This document shows positions 1 through 13,400 of a stretch of 64,000 nucleotides of DNA, in pieces. The number at the start of each line of letters is the position of its first letter. The first letter of the stretch is position 1. The DNA lies in NCBI GenBank assembly GCA_037074705.1, contig CM073590.1, forward strand, positions 44,423,895 to 44,487,894, given 5' to 3'. The notes under the pieces are model-generated. The model made no database searches. It saw only the letters and a list, made by a program, of their open reading frames with translations, and was not told where the DNA came from. A program made the position numbers and the translations under genes. The DNA comes from Zhengitettix transpicula. Its lineage: Eukaryota; Arthropoda; Insecta; Orthoptera; Tetrigidae.

Positions 1-553
1 AAATGCTCACTAAAATCCAAAGTAGTTGTAATAAAATTGTAAAGTAAAAATCGTTTTGAACTCCCAGATATATAAACAGAAAGTCCATGTCCAAAAATAA
101 ATATATGTCCGCAACAAATTATTATTTTATTGGTTGATTCATATGGATTGACCCCTTCTTTAAGGTACCAGGAGTAATTTTGTACTGTTTTATTCAGTAA
201 CATTTTTACACACTTTTATTTTGTGTTGTAGAAGAATTCCCAAATACCGTCAGTCATCATCCTGATGTTTTTCAAGTTAGATGCTGTGGGGTTAGGTCAG
301 GGAGGGTAAAGTTTATGGGTAAATGTAACAAAACTGATTCTATTACTGCTGGTTAAATGAAATGTTTACCACAAGGTTAATGTGGAATAAATTCCTTCTC
401 TGGGCTAATTTAAATAAGTACCTGGGCACTCAGGTAGTATGCTTCTAAATATTTATTAAAAAGTCTTTATCTGAGATAAAATATATTTATAAAAAATATA
501 AAGTATTGAAATAATGATTTGTCAAGCTACATTAATACAAGTTTCTATTTCAG
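1..553. other. No recognisable gene
   Basis: AT-rich sequence upstream of the zinc-finger gene. There is no open frame with recognisable content and no repeat seen elsewhere in the window. It may contain promoter or 5' UTR sequence of the gene downstream or an intron of a gene to the left. Confidence 0.4.
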
Positions 554-606
554 TGCCCCCAAGCTCTGTGGATAATGATTTACTATTTGACAGCTCATCA
601 GATGAA
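554..606 (+). other. Candidate small exon
   Basis: A 53-bp segment has a good acceptor before it (tttctatttcag) and a donor after it (GATGAA|gtatgt). One frame is open and coding-like, rich in Ser and Asp (PPSSVDNDLLFDSSSDE). Its phase does not join the ATG-containing exon at 678 in a useful way, so it could be a 5' UTR exon of the zinc-finger gene, an exon of another gene, or chance. Confidence 0.3.
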
Positions 607-677
607 GTATGTCCAATTTTTATGGTTTATGATAGAAGCTGTGTGCTGAATTGGATTATTTAATTGAACCAGCAAAC

Positions 678-3600
678 ATGAGACCCGGAGTGTCGAACAT
701 TTATTGTGAGTATATTTGTGTGATTGGTTTAGTAATTTGCAAGTCAACAAAAGTTGCTCAAACTAAATTCATTTTCTTGCTAGAATTTATAAATGCCAAT
801 TTTATTGTTTATGAATTATGCAGTTTTTTAAATTTAATTTTGTTCGGTCCATTACTTTAATTACTAGTGTATGTGCTAACATTCATTTCAAAGCTTTGAG
901 GGCGTGTATCATAAATAATCCTATTATCATCAGGTAGCCTGTTCTTGTTAATTGTCAATACAAGATAATACTTTATAGTTCTTCCCAATGTAATGTTTTA
1001 ATACTGCAGTTTATTTGTACTACATGTATATTGTAATGCAAACCTAATGTTTACATCATCTTATGCAACACAAATCTAGTCTAATGTTTTCTAGCAGTGT
1101 TGAGTTGCTGATTTGAGGTTAACATAGTAGATTTATGTAATATATGTTGGTTTACTACTTCCAATAATATTTAAAAAAGAAATAACTCAGACCGGGAGAA
1201 TTGAATAGCCGTCTTCCTACTTTGTACTGTTTATGTATCTTTGCTTAACACAGGTTTCTAGGAAATCCTATTCTCAAGTGCCCCTCTTATCCTAGTAATC
1301 TCATAAAATTGGCCAGAATTGGGTTTTTGTCCATGTGGATGGTTCTCTCTTAATGTTCTATAATTATACACTATATACATACATACATATATATATATAT
1401 ATGTATAACTGTATTTATTTAACAAAAAACTCCAAATCCTATTCCAGAATTTTAAAATGCTTATTTATGTACAGAAAATTATATACAACCAGAAGAATGT
1501 TTCAGTTGGAGTGTGCATTGGCTCTTTCATTTATCAGTCATAATGTTTCTGTACTGTAAACATATTTTTATTAAGCATTAGATGTTCACAATTTACTGAA
1601 GCATGCACATTAGCCTTCGGTAGTTTCAAAAGCAATAATTAAGTCAAATATGTTATAATGTTTAGAATTAGTTGGCCGAATTTTATTTGAACACATTTTA
1701 ATTATTCTCTTTTTATGTTGGGAAATGCTTGTTTATTACACTTTAATGTTGATATTTTTAAATATTGAAATATTTTATGTTTTATTGAATTATTTGAACG
1801 TAATCCTATGTAATATATGTACATTAATTTGTCTGTTAATAATTATAACTTTTCAAGTTAGTGACTTAATTAGCCTTTACGATTTATTTCAGGTAAGACA
1901 GGAGATGATGACCAGGAAGGTATGATTTATAAAGATGGGCAATTAAAATGCCATTCTGAAGAATGGAACAAAGCTTTAGAAGAGTTGAGTGAAGTGGCTA
2001 GCCAGTTTTGCAGATTATGTGCTAAGACTTCTGATGAATTGGTTCCAGTTTTTGGAGAGCAGGGAATTGAATTAAAATTAGAGGAGAAAATACACACTCA
2101 TCTTCCTATTATGGTATTTCATTCATCTTGGTCACATGGATTATATTACTACTTTGTCTTTTGAAATACACTTGCTCTATTAAAGTGTATGCAGTCCTGT
2201 TGTTTCTTTGTTAAAATGAATTTGCAAGTCGTTGCTCATTAATTTAAGTATTAGGTTCGTTATAATTCTTTGTTAAATTAAATTCCATCTGGCCAAGATT
2301 TAAAAAAAAAATTTTTTAGTTATACCTGTTATTGATTGTCTGAAGATATTAAATAATATAAAATTGATTCTATTGCAGATAACACCTGAAGATTTGATGC
2401 CAATAAGTCTTTGTAATCCTTGCATTTCAAAATTAGAAGTTTGTCATCAGTTAGTTACTTCTTGTTTAGAAGCTGATACTAATTTGAGAGCTATATTAAA
2501 ATTTCATGAGTTGTTTCAAGATGAGGTAATGTACAATGTTAATGTAATTGATGTAGTTGTTTTTAATAAAAAAATTGAAAATATTTTAACTGATAAAACT
2601 GAATTAAAAGATAATTGTTTAGAAATTATTCCAGCACAGTAAAATTTATAGAGGTTTTGACAATTCAGTTCAGGTATTCTATTTTCCTCAGAAATAACTT
2701 AATATCAAATAATTATATGAGATGTCATCTTAGTATTTCTAGATTGAACTTTGTGTTTTGTAAATTCAGTTTTGTTTTTCAGGTTATTGAGTGTAATATG
2801 GAAGTAAATTATGCAGGAAACTTAAAACTATAATTTTGTAAAGTAAATTAAGTTTTAGTTGTAAATGAAAATAATGATAATTATATATACATACATATAT
2901 ACAGGCATTTTTTTCTACAGTATGCAGATGATTGTGAAGGATCCACACTTCACACTGAAAAGTCTAATGTCAATGGGGGTAATTCAACAATTGAAATAGA
3001 AAATAATGTTATTGGAGCCCATGACTCTAATCGAAAATGTGAAGTTATTTATGAAGAGCAAGAAAGTTATGTTGATGATGTTATATCAAATTCTCCCGTA
3101 TCAGAAATTGTTCAGAATTCAGCTGCTGCTAATGACTACAATGAAGTGAGTCCTAAAATAGAACTCATAGATCCTAATATTTCTGAACAAGAACAACAAG
3201 ATGATGTAATTGTAGGGGTCTCTGATCCTACTGATTTCATGGAAACTGGTGAATTGGCAAGCAAAAATGAATATACGGGACAAGATAATGCAATGACCAG
3301 CAATGAAAAGGTACTACATTTGCATTTAAAATGTTTGTACAACACTTCTGATTTGATAAATTAGGTTCAAATATTGATTAAAAAGTTATTGGACACGACT
3401 GTAGAAATAGGCAAGTTAATATTTTTGTATGTTTCCTTAGGCATACATGTTAATGTTTTTGTTTCAATTAGTTGTGTGTACTTACAGACATACATACATA
3501 CATAACACACGTGGATAGGAAATTTAAACACTGGCAGGCAACTATCGACACCCAACAAGTTTCTCTCAAGGAGAGGTCATAAAAATTAATATATAATGTA

Positions 3601-5931
3601 ATATAACCTACATAAATGCTGTTTACATACACAATATACAAACTGGAGGTGCAAAGTAAAAATTAAAGCAAGTAAGTGTGATAGGGGAAAGACAGTTTTT
3701 AGAGGATGTTGAGTCCAGAACTTTGCCTAGACTGTAGGATGTGTTGGAAAGAGTGTTTCCAAAGTTGAAGAAAAGAGAGTAACAGGACAGTTGACTTACC
3801 TTAAATCAACAGGTGGTGTAGTCAGCAGGTACAAAATAAAAATTCAAGTTAAAAAGTGAGTGAGATTGGGGAATGAATTAAACATAATAATCCTTATTAT
3901 AATATTAGAGGATGTTGAGTTCAGGACTTTGCCTAGACTGTAGATTGTGTTGGAAAGAGAGTTCTGAAAGATGGAGCTCGGCATAAGATAAATAGGGTAA
4001 AGGAGAGGGAGGTGTTGTAAGGCTTTAAGAGTTGTCAGTATGAAGCATTGGTTGAAATTGTTGGAGTTGTGACATGAATAGGGCATGAATAGTTATTGGG
4101 AATTTGGTTTGGTACAGTTTGACAGTGCATTCAAGAAGACGTCATTTTGTTTGGCTGATATAGAAAGCAGGTCAGAGTATGCAGTTATGTATTATCTTTG
4201 TTTCAATTTACTACTGTACATATGTATGTATTGTGAACACATCTTTATGTTTTTCAGGGTGAAAACAAACCAAAGTACAAAGTTGTAGTTGTCAAACTTA
4301 AATCATCCCCAAATGTTGCTCAAGAACTGCAGATATCAAAGGCACTTCAACTATTGAAATCAGAAGACCAAGATTCGGAAACACACAGTGTTGTTGATAG
4401 TGGTGAAGAGTAAGTACTTATTATTACTATAAAAAAGCTTATAATTTATAATTGTTTTAATGAGTTATTTGTTGTCATATATAATGATGGCATAATTATT
4501 TTTGGTTGGGTAGGAAATAAATGGTTGATTTGTTGATAGGGCCATTAATTTCTAAAATGTTTTCAATAATCAATAACAAAAAAATGAATGAAAATTATTG
4601 ATTTAATTAAATTAAATTATTGGATTCTAAAAGTATTCAAATTTTAATTAAAGTGAGTATTGGTAAAAGTCCATCTCATGTGATCAAACCATTTAAGAGT
4701 ATAGTCAAGTAAGATGTTTTCTGTTGTACAAATGAAATAAAATCTTAGATGAAATTTCTGCTAAAATGTAAAGTTCTTTCTTAGGTTACAATTAGATGAA
4801 CATGAAAAATCAAATTCAGGAGAATTTCCTTATGAATGTGGAACTTGTGGGAAGCAGTTTCAAAAAATTCATCAATTAGCTCAGCATACTACAATTCATG
4901 ATGATGCACGTCAACATAAATGCCAAATATGTGGTAAGCGCTTCAATAGAAGAGGTAATATGTTGGTTCATCTCAAAAGGCATCAAAACACAAGTAATTT
5001 TACTTGTAAAATCTGTTATGATTCATTTAGTACTTTTGGGGACATGCTTTCCCATCGCAAGACACATTCCAAAGAAGAAATTGAGCAAGCAATGCACCAT
5101 AAAGTTTCAAGTGGACAAATCAACGAAATTAAGTGTGAGATTTGTGGAAAAATTCTTTCTACTAAAATATCATTACGATATCATATGATGACACACTCTG
5201 GTGAAAAACCTTATCAGTGTGATTTCTGTGAGAAAAAATTCACAATGAAGACAACTTTAGCATATCATAGGAGAACTCATACGGGTGAAAAACCATATCA
5301 GTGCCGATTCTGTGATGATGCTTTCCAATCAAAACAAGGCCTTGTAATTCATGAACGACTGCATACAGGAGAAAAACCTTTTCAATGTGAGCATTGTCCA
5401 ATGGCATTTAGGTCACGTGTGAATTTAAATCAACATTTAGTTGTTCATTCGGAAGCTCGTCCCTTCACTTGCCCATATTGTAATAGGGGCTTTCGCAGAA
5501 GAGATACATTAGATGTACACGTCAGAACACACACCGGAGAAAGACCTTATGCCTGTCAAGTATGTGGCAGAAGATTCAAGCAAAAAGGAGATTGTAACAA
5601 GCACCAGAAATCTCATTTCAAAGACTGTGAAAATGTCTCAAGTCTGACAAAAGATGATGATCAGTCAAAGATTGCCGTTATGAAATCAGTTGCACCATCT
5701 GAAAATTATGCATGTGTTCTTTGTGGAATTGTTTTCTCTGAAAAGTATGAAATGGAACAACATTTTGAATCCTTCCACTCTGTACAAGAAGGTGCGCCAG
5801 AAACAATTATCATCAGTACTGACAATATTATTTCTCAGGATAATGGTTTAGTTTTATCAGAAATTGCAATTGTTGGTAATGATTCTGAAAATATCATCAT
5901 TTCTGATTATAATGGTGAGAATGATGATTAA
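678..5931 (+). CDS. ZAD-C2H2 zinc-finger protein, complete, six exons
   Basis: Coding exons are 678-705, 1893-2113, 2379-2525, 2921-3310, 4258-4409 and 4785-5931. All joins keep frame and have GT/AG borders; they sum to 2,085 nt, or 694 residues plus stop. The N-terminal ZAD (zinc-finger-associated domain) shows its four zinc ligands as CRLC (Cys49, Cys52) and CNPC (Cys95, Cys98), split across exons 2 and 3. Exon 4 is an acidic linker (about residues 133-262). Exon 6 carries ten C2H2 fingers: nine from about residue 329 to 596 with TGEKP-type linkers between several, and a separate tenth near 624-648, followed by an acidic tail. ZAD mediates dimerisation and the fingers bind DNA in this family, so a nuclear transcription factor is expected; the target is unknown. 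The start at 678 was chosen because an upstream in-frame TAG closes the frame and the phase fits exon 2. Family assignment is firm; no orthologue is claimed. Confidence 0.88.
706..1892 (+). other. Intron 1 of the ZAD gene
   Basis: Donor ATT|gtgagt and acceptor gatttatttcag. The intron is AT-rich with a short (TA) run near 1385-1402. No mobile element is recognised. Confidence 0.6.
2526..2642 (+). other. Open readthrough of exon 3 (possible alternative 3' end)
   Basis: If the donor at 2526 (GAG|gtaatg) is not used, the frame stays open for 38 further codons before a TAA at 2640. The residues are charged and not low-complexity, so a truncated ZAD-only isoform is possible. A 21-nt in-frame micro-exon candidate lies at 2783-2803 (after tttttcag, before gtaaat). 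Neither is needed for the full-length model. Confidence 0.3.
3699..3963. repeat. Direct repeat pair in ZAD intron 4
   Basis: Two near-identical segments of about 55 bp begin at 3699 and 3905, both reading ttagaggatgttgag and then tttgcctagactgtag. Text around 4040-4085 (tggttgaaattgttggag) resembles 57361-57380, so this is probably part of an interspersed repeat family rather than a local duplication only. Confidence 0.6.
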
Positions 5932-6610
5932 AATGGCCGTTGTGAATTGACTATTTAGGCACCTAAATGTCAATATTCTTGATTTTAATTTTGTGTTTCT
6001 TGCAAAGCGATTTCACTTTTAATTGTAAAATAAGATTTGTTGTTGCCTTGAACTTGTAGTTAAAATATTTATATATATTTATACATTATGTAATGGTTGA
6101 CGTTCATAGGCATAGATTTTATATTATCACAAATTGTAAAAATTGGTATTTAAATTCCTGTTTTAGGGAATTATTCAATTTTAACTTTATGAAAAATTAA
6201 CTGTACATAAATATTCTTACAATGAAAGAGTACAATGCATCCAAGAATAATAATTATTAAAATATTTTTAAGTGTGTTATGTGATACAGGTTAATGTAAT
6301 TATGAATTTATTTAAAACCTTTACATACAAATTTCTTGCATTAATGTGAACTCCTATTTACATATAAACAATTAAGAGACAATGATTAATGTAACATTTT
6401 GAGGCAAAATCAGTTCCTTCATTTTCAAACCTTTTCTGCTCATTTTAAAATATTGCTAGAGTTCACTTGCTGACAATGAATGTGTACCTGGGAAATACAT
6501 TAATTTGTGGCACAATAAATTTTTATTTCAGTTTATATTTAATTTATTTATAAAATTGTAATAAAATGTAAATTATTTTATTGCTACATAATAAACCATT
6601 AATAAATGAG
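5932..6610 (+). terminator. 3' UTR and poly(A) signal cluster of the ZAD gene
   Basis: After the stop codon there is about 580 bp of AT-rich sequence, then four AATAAA hexamers at 6514, 6560, 6590 and 6601. The cluster is a plausible cleavage region on the + strand. The actual cleavage site cannot be told from sequence. Confidence 0.55.
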
Positions 6611-9600
6611 TTAATGCACTATAATTTCAGAAGTTGTATTTTTTTAAAACAACAAAATTGGTAATATTCTTTGCTCAGATATGTTGATGCAGCTAAATAT
6701 TTCGCTTTTGGAAGGTATGAACGAAACCTCAACTTAATTAAATCAAGTTCAGCAAAATGTAATTAATAGTGTAAGTAGGAATTATAAAGTTTTACCCGCT
6801 CTTATCTTCCAAACACTTATATTATAATTATAAAATTTCTCACAAAATACTATTTCCATATGTTTTTCAATATTAACACTGAATATTATGACATGTCTCA
6901 ATCCATGTGCTCCACTAAATTGACTGCTATGTGATGATTCGTCAAAAACAGACCCTAACAACCATATAAACATTGCTAACACATTTAGAGACTAAATGGT
7001 ACACTTGTTAATATATTGTAAAAATGCCCTTAGTCCTGATAAAAAAAAGTAAGTGGTACCTGGAGTCTTGAAAGGGTAAAACATTTATCAAATTTACTAG
7101 ACCTACATTATTTCTTAGAATTTTGGGCTTTTGACCAAGTACAAACACTTTTGTTTGATCTATTATTTCACTGCAAATGTGTGGCACTGAAATGTTCCTA
7201 AACTGCTGAGAAATATTTTTTTGTATAATCATATTGGAAGTGTGTGCAATGATTGTTGCAGGATTGTTACCTGTGTTTTAATGTACATGAACTGTATTTA
7301 CCATTTGGTATGCAAATAGTCTGATTGTTTAAAAACTTTGTTTCTCACATTACCAATAGGGTAGATTTTATCGTATTGCAGAATTCCCTTGCTTAATTGT
7401 TCATGTTGATGACTGTGCCTCACATTTTTGTATTTTCTGAACCATACTTCTCTAAATGCCCTCTCACACCAGTGTGGGACATGGTTTCATTGCGAGATAT
7501 GAGCGTATTTACACCTGCACGAACTTTTTCACAACCCACTGATGGTTCGTATCTTGCACGGTATGTCCCGCATTACATCAGAAACTGAGAATCTCTCACA
7601 CTTGTCAAGATTACTATATGATTTTATCATTATAGCATCAAGTAAATTAAACAAAAATATAAAACACCTCAAAGCAATTTCATGTCATTCTTCAGGAGAT
7701 ATTGGTTCACGCTAGTGGTGTCTTCCTTTTTAATATTATCCTTAACCTTGTAATTACTAATAACTTTTCAGATTATTTCATAATTAAAAACCAATTAAAT
7801 CTTCAATTAATTTATTGTAACACACAGGAGCTTTTTTTTTTACAATAACATATTCTACATATCTTATGGAGAATATGATTTATTGTAATATACAAAAGGT
7901 AAAACCCCTAAATAATTTGATTTGTAAAGAAAATTTTGGTTTTTGCTTATATGAGAGGTTAGTCAGTATATATTCCTATGATTGTGTCTAGCGCTAAAAG
8001 CTCGTGTGTGTGAAAATAAATTTATTGAAGACTTAAATGGTTATAAATTTTGTCAAAACAATCAAGGTGTCATCCTGAAAGTAAATGTAAAATATATCTC
8101 TTTGTAGTTTCTTTAGGTTTTCCTGTAATTGTTCTCAGGTTTTCAAACGAATGGCATTTACTAAATATTATTAGGAGATGATGTCTATGGTGCTAGTAAA
8201 CAAAGCAATGTACTTAGTAAACGCCACCCATCTTGAAATCCTAGAACAATTCCAGCATCTCTATGTTGTAGCTTTGACATTAAAGTGTGATATTCACCAA
8301 AATATGAATTCCCACTCTGCAAAGATGTGAAGGGCTGTACAGTACACTGTACTGCACTTGAAGCAGGATCCCTTCTCCCATTTCCATACTGGAGAGAGAG
8401 GGCCTTTATAGTAACCTGTGTGCTGGTGCCTCTTAAGCAGAGGTGACCAATGAATAAATGAAAGCACAATTTGAAAAATGTATGTAATATATTTGCACCA
8501 CATTTCTTGACTAAGCAGCAATAAATTAAGCTTTTTATTCACCTACAAAATAAATCTCACGGGTCGACTGAAGGTTAAGTCAATAAGTAAATCTATTTAC
8601 AAGACTAAAACAAATTGGATCAGTTTGATTTCTCAACTCTTTAAGCTAGATTTTACCTAGTAGTTTTCCAAAATTTTTCAAGTTATGGAACACTAATATG
8701 TCCCTCTTCTTAAAAATGATCACTTTCCTTCATCCTACTTTTGATTTATTAATTACCTGTCCTTGGTATTCTTGTTATTGAATGCCCAAATAATAATAAA
8801 AGTAACAACAACCACATAAGAATCTATTTTAACATTAGTAGTGGTCATATTTCTGCTAGCTGCACTTCAGATTTGGCTTCCACCCAAAACCCAGCATTTC
8901 ATCTATCAAGAGGATCTTAATATTGTTTCTCTTGTATTTTGATTTATGTTGCAAATTTTCCTTTTACTTAATTTCTCCAAAGCATCAGTAAAACAATAGT
9001 GGTGATGGACAAAAACCTTTCCTATAACAAGATACTCCTTTTGTTTTCTCATTTTATGAAATCCACTTACTACATAAGGAGTTCAATTCCTTCATTGTTT
9101 AAATCCAAAGTTCTTCAAATTTCAGTATTTTTTTTTTATATTTTTCAGATACCCAAACAATATAATTGTGCAGTTTCTTATATTACCAGATTCAGACCAA
9201 ATTTTTATAATTATACCTTTGTTTCTATTACATCTTTGTAGATACTCTTCCTGGACATAAAATTTTCTTCCAAATATTTTGAGTATAATTATATACCATT
9301 CCATGTATTTTTTCTTTATATCTATAGGATATATACCTGCCACGTTCATTATGTATACCAGTTCTAAAAGGTTGATTAATTATTGCCTTATATTGTGCTG
9401 ATGGAAGCCTCATGTATTTGAAGCTGGTGGTGCCAAAACATTTTCCTACAGTAAGGTATCTAAAATAAACAAATATTTAAACAATTTATCTTTATAAATG
9501 AACAAAAATATGAAATTGATATTTAAATATACAGAAACATCAAAACCTAATTGTAGTGTGCTCTAATAATTGTCTAGAACACAGTTACTTCTAGATATCA

Positions 9601-9925
9601 ACTGTTAACTGATGAACATTTTGCTTTGACATATTTCTTCAACATTCAGAACAGGAAGGCAACAATTGTATACTTTACAAAGAGTAGTAATACATTTTTC
9701 TATTCTCCACTAAAGAATATGAAAATTTGTCATTTCTATTTTAAAAATGATAATGTTCATACCATATAAAAGTACTGAGCACTTATTAGGTAACATGTTT
9801 GTTGACACTTGCTTGCAAAAGTTACTGTGGCAATAAGCATACACTAATTTTTCTCACTATTTGTATAATATCAAGTGTTTGATGATGCATATAAGCAATA
9901 TAACACACAAAAGTTCATGTTTTAT
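6611..9925. other. No recognisable gene; intergenic or TMEM179 3' UTR side
   Basis: This stretch lies between the 3' ends of two convergent genes. Short open frames exist at 7397-7588 (+) and 8185-8469 (-), but neither has a recognisable domain or convincing splice context. Part of it could be TMEM179 3' UTR on the minus strand. Confidence 0.4.
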
Positions 9926-10235
9926 TTAGATGTTTGCAATAGACTCAGGGTTTTTATCATCATCTACTTCTTGTGTTGCACTTTCCTTTTGTGCTTTGAC
10001 TTGGGTACTTCCAGAACCACCATTTATAAGTCTCTGACGCTCTCTAAACATGCTGACCCTCATATTTTCTATCTGATGGTATTGACACAATTTTAAAATA
10101 GCAAATACAGAGAGTCCTACCCAACAGGCCCAGGATGCCCAAGCTCCAAACTGAGCAGTACCCATTTCAATATAAAAATGTGCAGTATCTATCCCGTCTT
10201 GTTTATCTATTTGCTGGCCAGCAGCTATTTCACAC
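9926..10235 (-). CDS. TMEM179: TMEM179 exon 4 (last)
   Basis: Encodes residues 139-241: the loop beginning SCEIAAGQQ, the AQFGAWASW motif, membrane segment 4, and a polar cytoplasmic tail rich in Gln, Lys and Asp. The acceptor is tattctttttctcag. Confidence 0.88.
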
Positions 10236-10407
10236 CTGAGAAAAAGAATATAATTTAGATGTAACTTTAACAAAAAGAATTTTCAACTAAAACTGCCACA
10301 TTTCTATTCAGAATATAAAACTAAAATGTTTTACATAGTACTTTAAAATACAAATGTGGCTTTAACATAATATTAGAGCTCCTCTACACACACACACACA
10401 CACACAC

Positions 10408-10456
<49 letters not shown>

Positions 10457-13400
10457 TATGGAAAGGATAGAGAGATAGGTTGTGGCTTACCTGAAAGTGA
10501 AGTGCGGTGTCGCCATGAGGAACTGAACCAATATTTTTGACAATTCTTACTATTACAAAATATATGTATATATTGTAATAGTAAGAATGTGACATTGTCA
10601 AAATTAATTGCAACATTGGTATGGAAAGAACAGAGAGATAGGTTCCTGAAGAAGGAGGCTGAGAGCCTCCGAAAATTTGAAGAACAACCTTCAGTTCCTC
10701 ATGGCGACACCGCACTTCAATTTCAGGTAAGCCACAACCTATCTCTATCCTTTCCATACCAATATTGCAATTATTTTTGACAATGTTATATCCTTACTTA
10801 TATCATATATATATACACACACACACACATTTAGATAGGTAAGAGAGACAGCAAAGCTGACTTACCTAAAATCAACAGTTCAATTTATGCCCGACACACA
10901 GTTCAGACCTTCCTTCCTGACGAATGTGACTAAGGCTCTCAAAAATTTGTAATATATTCACTCCTCAGTTAGATGGGACCAACTGTTTATTTCAGTTAAG
11001 CCAACTTCGCTGTCTTTCGTTCCTATCTAAACGTGTTATATATATGGCATAACAAGTGTAAATATGATAATTTTCTATATTTTATCATAAATATTTGTGT
11101 ATTGTTTGTACGTGACAGTTGGCCACAATGAGTAGTGTTCATAAGTCTGCACGTAAAGCAAATGGATACAGCCTTTGACTTCCCCACAAAAGGTGGCATT
11201 TTCCATCTCAAATCAGTTTCTGCCAATTGATCTACTTAAAGATGACAAAGTGAACCATTATATAAAATTGTGGAAATGTTTTATCTAATTGTATCTAAGG
11301 CTTCATTTTGGTAATTTTACTTAAGATTATTTTTGAATACTTAAAAATACTACAAATTTTTAATTGTAAAAACACAATAACTATGTGGAGCAGCTAAGCA
11401 ATATATCATCTGGGTTGACACTGGTAGCAATATATACACCCACAATGTTAAGGACTTGAATTTGGTGATGAAGTCACATTGGATAATTGGATGAAGAGGA
11501 AAGATGGGATCATCTATAAACTGGAACCAGGTTAACCTGTTAGGTATGCCAGGTCCAGGGGACCTATCCAGTTTTTTTTGTATTGTATTGTACAGGTAAT
11601 GAGATGAACTTTTCTGAAATCCATACATTCAAAATGTGGCCATAGTTTTCTGGAAAATGATGAGTGAATATGAAAGTGTTTTGCTTTTCTTACTGCTGTA
11701 GTACAGTGTGATTATACAGTTCTTTTTCATCATATATCACTGAACAAAAATTAAGGTGAATTTATTTATAAAATAATTTTTTTTTATTTATTCTTCCAAA
11801 TCAATTTCATCCCCTTCAAAGTAATCCCCGTCCGATAAAACGCACATTTTCCAACGCTTTTTCCAGTCCTCGAAACAGTCGGAATAGTCTTTTTCCGATA
11901 TAGCCTTCAAGACCTCCTTCGATTCGGTTTTTATGTCCTCATTGACCTTTTGAGTTTGCTGAATAGCCAGAAGTCGCACGGAGCCAAATCATGCGAATAC
12001 GGTGCTTGCGGAACGATATGAGTCGAGTTTTTGGAAAAAAAAGTCGCGAAGAACCAATGCAGTATGACATGGTGCATTATCGTGATGAAGGAACCAAGAG
12101 TTGTTCGCCCATAATTCCAGCCGTTTCAGACGAATAGCTTCACGCAAACGACGCATAACGTTCAAATAATATTCTTTGTTGACAGTTTGGCCCGGCGGAA
12201 GGAATTCATAGTGCACCACACCACGATAATCGAAGAAAACTGGCAACACCTTGATTTTCGGTCTTGCTTCACCTTTTGCACGATATTCGCTGGATTGGTC
12301 GGTGGTTTCAGGGTCGTATCTCGTATCCAGTAATGATGCATTTCAAGTGGTCCTGATAGTCAGACAGCAAAGTTTCACACACATCAACCCGACGCTTTTT
12401 TTCCCCCAAAAATTGAGCGATTTTGGGACCAATCGAGACTTTACGCGTTTGAGACACAAAACATTCTTCAAAATGGTTGGGCTGAGCCAAATGATATTCC
12501 AACACTATCAGCAAGATCTGTAATTGTCCATCGACGATTTTCAAGCACCAAATCTTTGAATTTTTGGACGTGGCCCTCGTCGGTAGACGTTGATGGTCGT
12601 CCAGAGCGCGGTTCGTCTTCAACGCGTTCTCGGCCCTCTTTGAAATCGTTGTACCACTTATAAACTTTTTTTGTGCTATAGTTTGATCACCAAAGGCCTT
12701 CCGCAAGATTTTCAACGTGTCCGTACAAGAATATTCATTCCGCAAACAAAATTTGATGCAAGTTCTTTGCTCAACAAAATCACGCATTGCAAAAATCAAA
12801 AAATTCACTTTTGGTTGTTTACCAAAACACGTATAACACGGAGATAATTAAACCTCAATATATTGTTCTCGGAGCTCAACCGGGTTTTGCATCTTCTAGG
12901 CGAAGTGTCTATTTGCAATAGAATGGTTCCGACACTTCGCCTAGAAGATGACGACAGAGCTTTTAGTCGTCGAAACGTTGCGTTCTACAATTATGCAAAA
13001 CCCGGTTGAGCTCCGAGAACAATATATTGAACAACTGCACCGGGAAAGGCTTCAATCTTCGATAATTAAACCTTTTAACAAAGAGACGCTTGGCAAATAT
13101 TATAGACAGTCCTACCAACCTAGGGAAAAAAATACCTGTCTTCCTAATACCCGGGAGTTTTAAATGACAATTTCACCTTACTTATTGATCACAGTGGTAA
13201 ATCATTGATATTATTCATTTTAGTGACCAATAAATAGTGATAGAATGTGGCTGGGTAAATCAATAACAACACATTTTGGGAATGACACAAAATACTCTAC
13301 AAGATGAAAATTTTTGAAAATGTTAATTTTAGATTTTGTAGTTCAACTACAAAGGTTAATCGAAAAGCTTACAAATTTTTATAACTGGCGTGATCAGTAG

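Noticed and set aside
7397..7588. Small + strand gene
   Set aside because: 63-codon frame without a recognisable domain or splice support.
8185..8469. Minus strand gene of 94 codons
   Set aside because: No domain, no conserved pattern; may be TMEM179 3' UTR or intergenic sequence.
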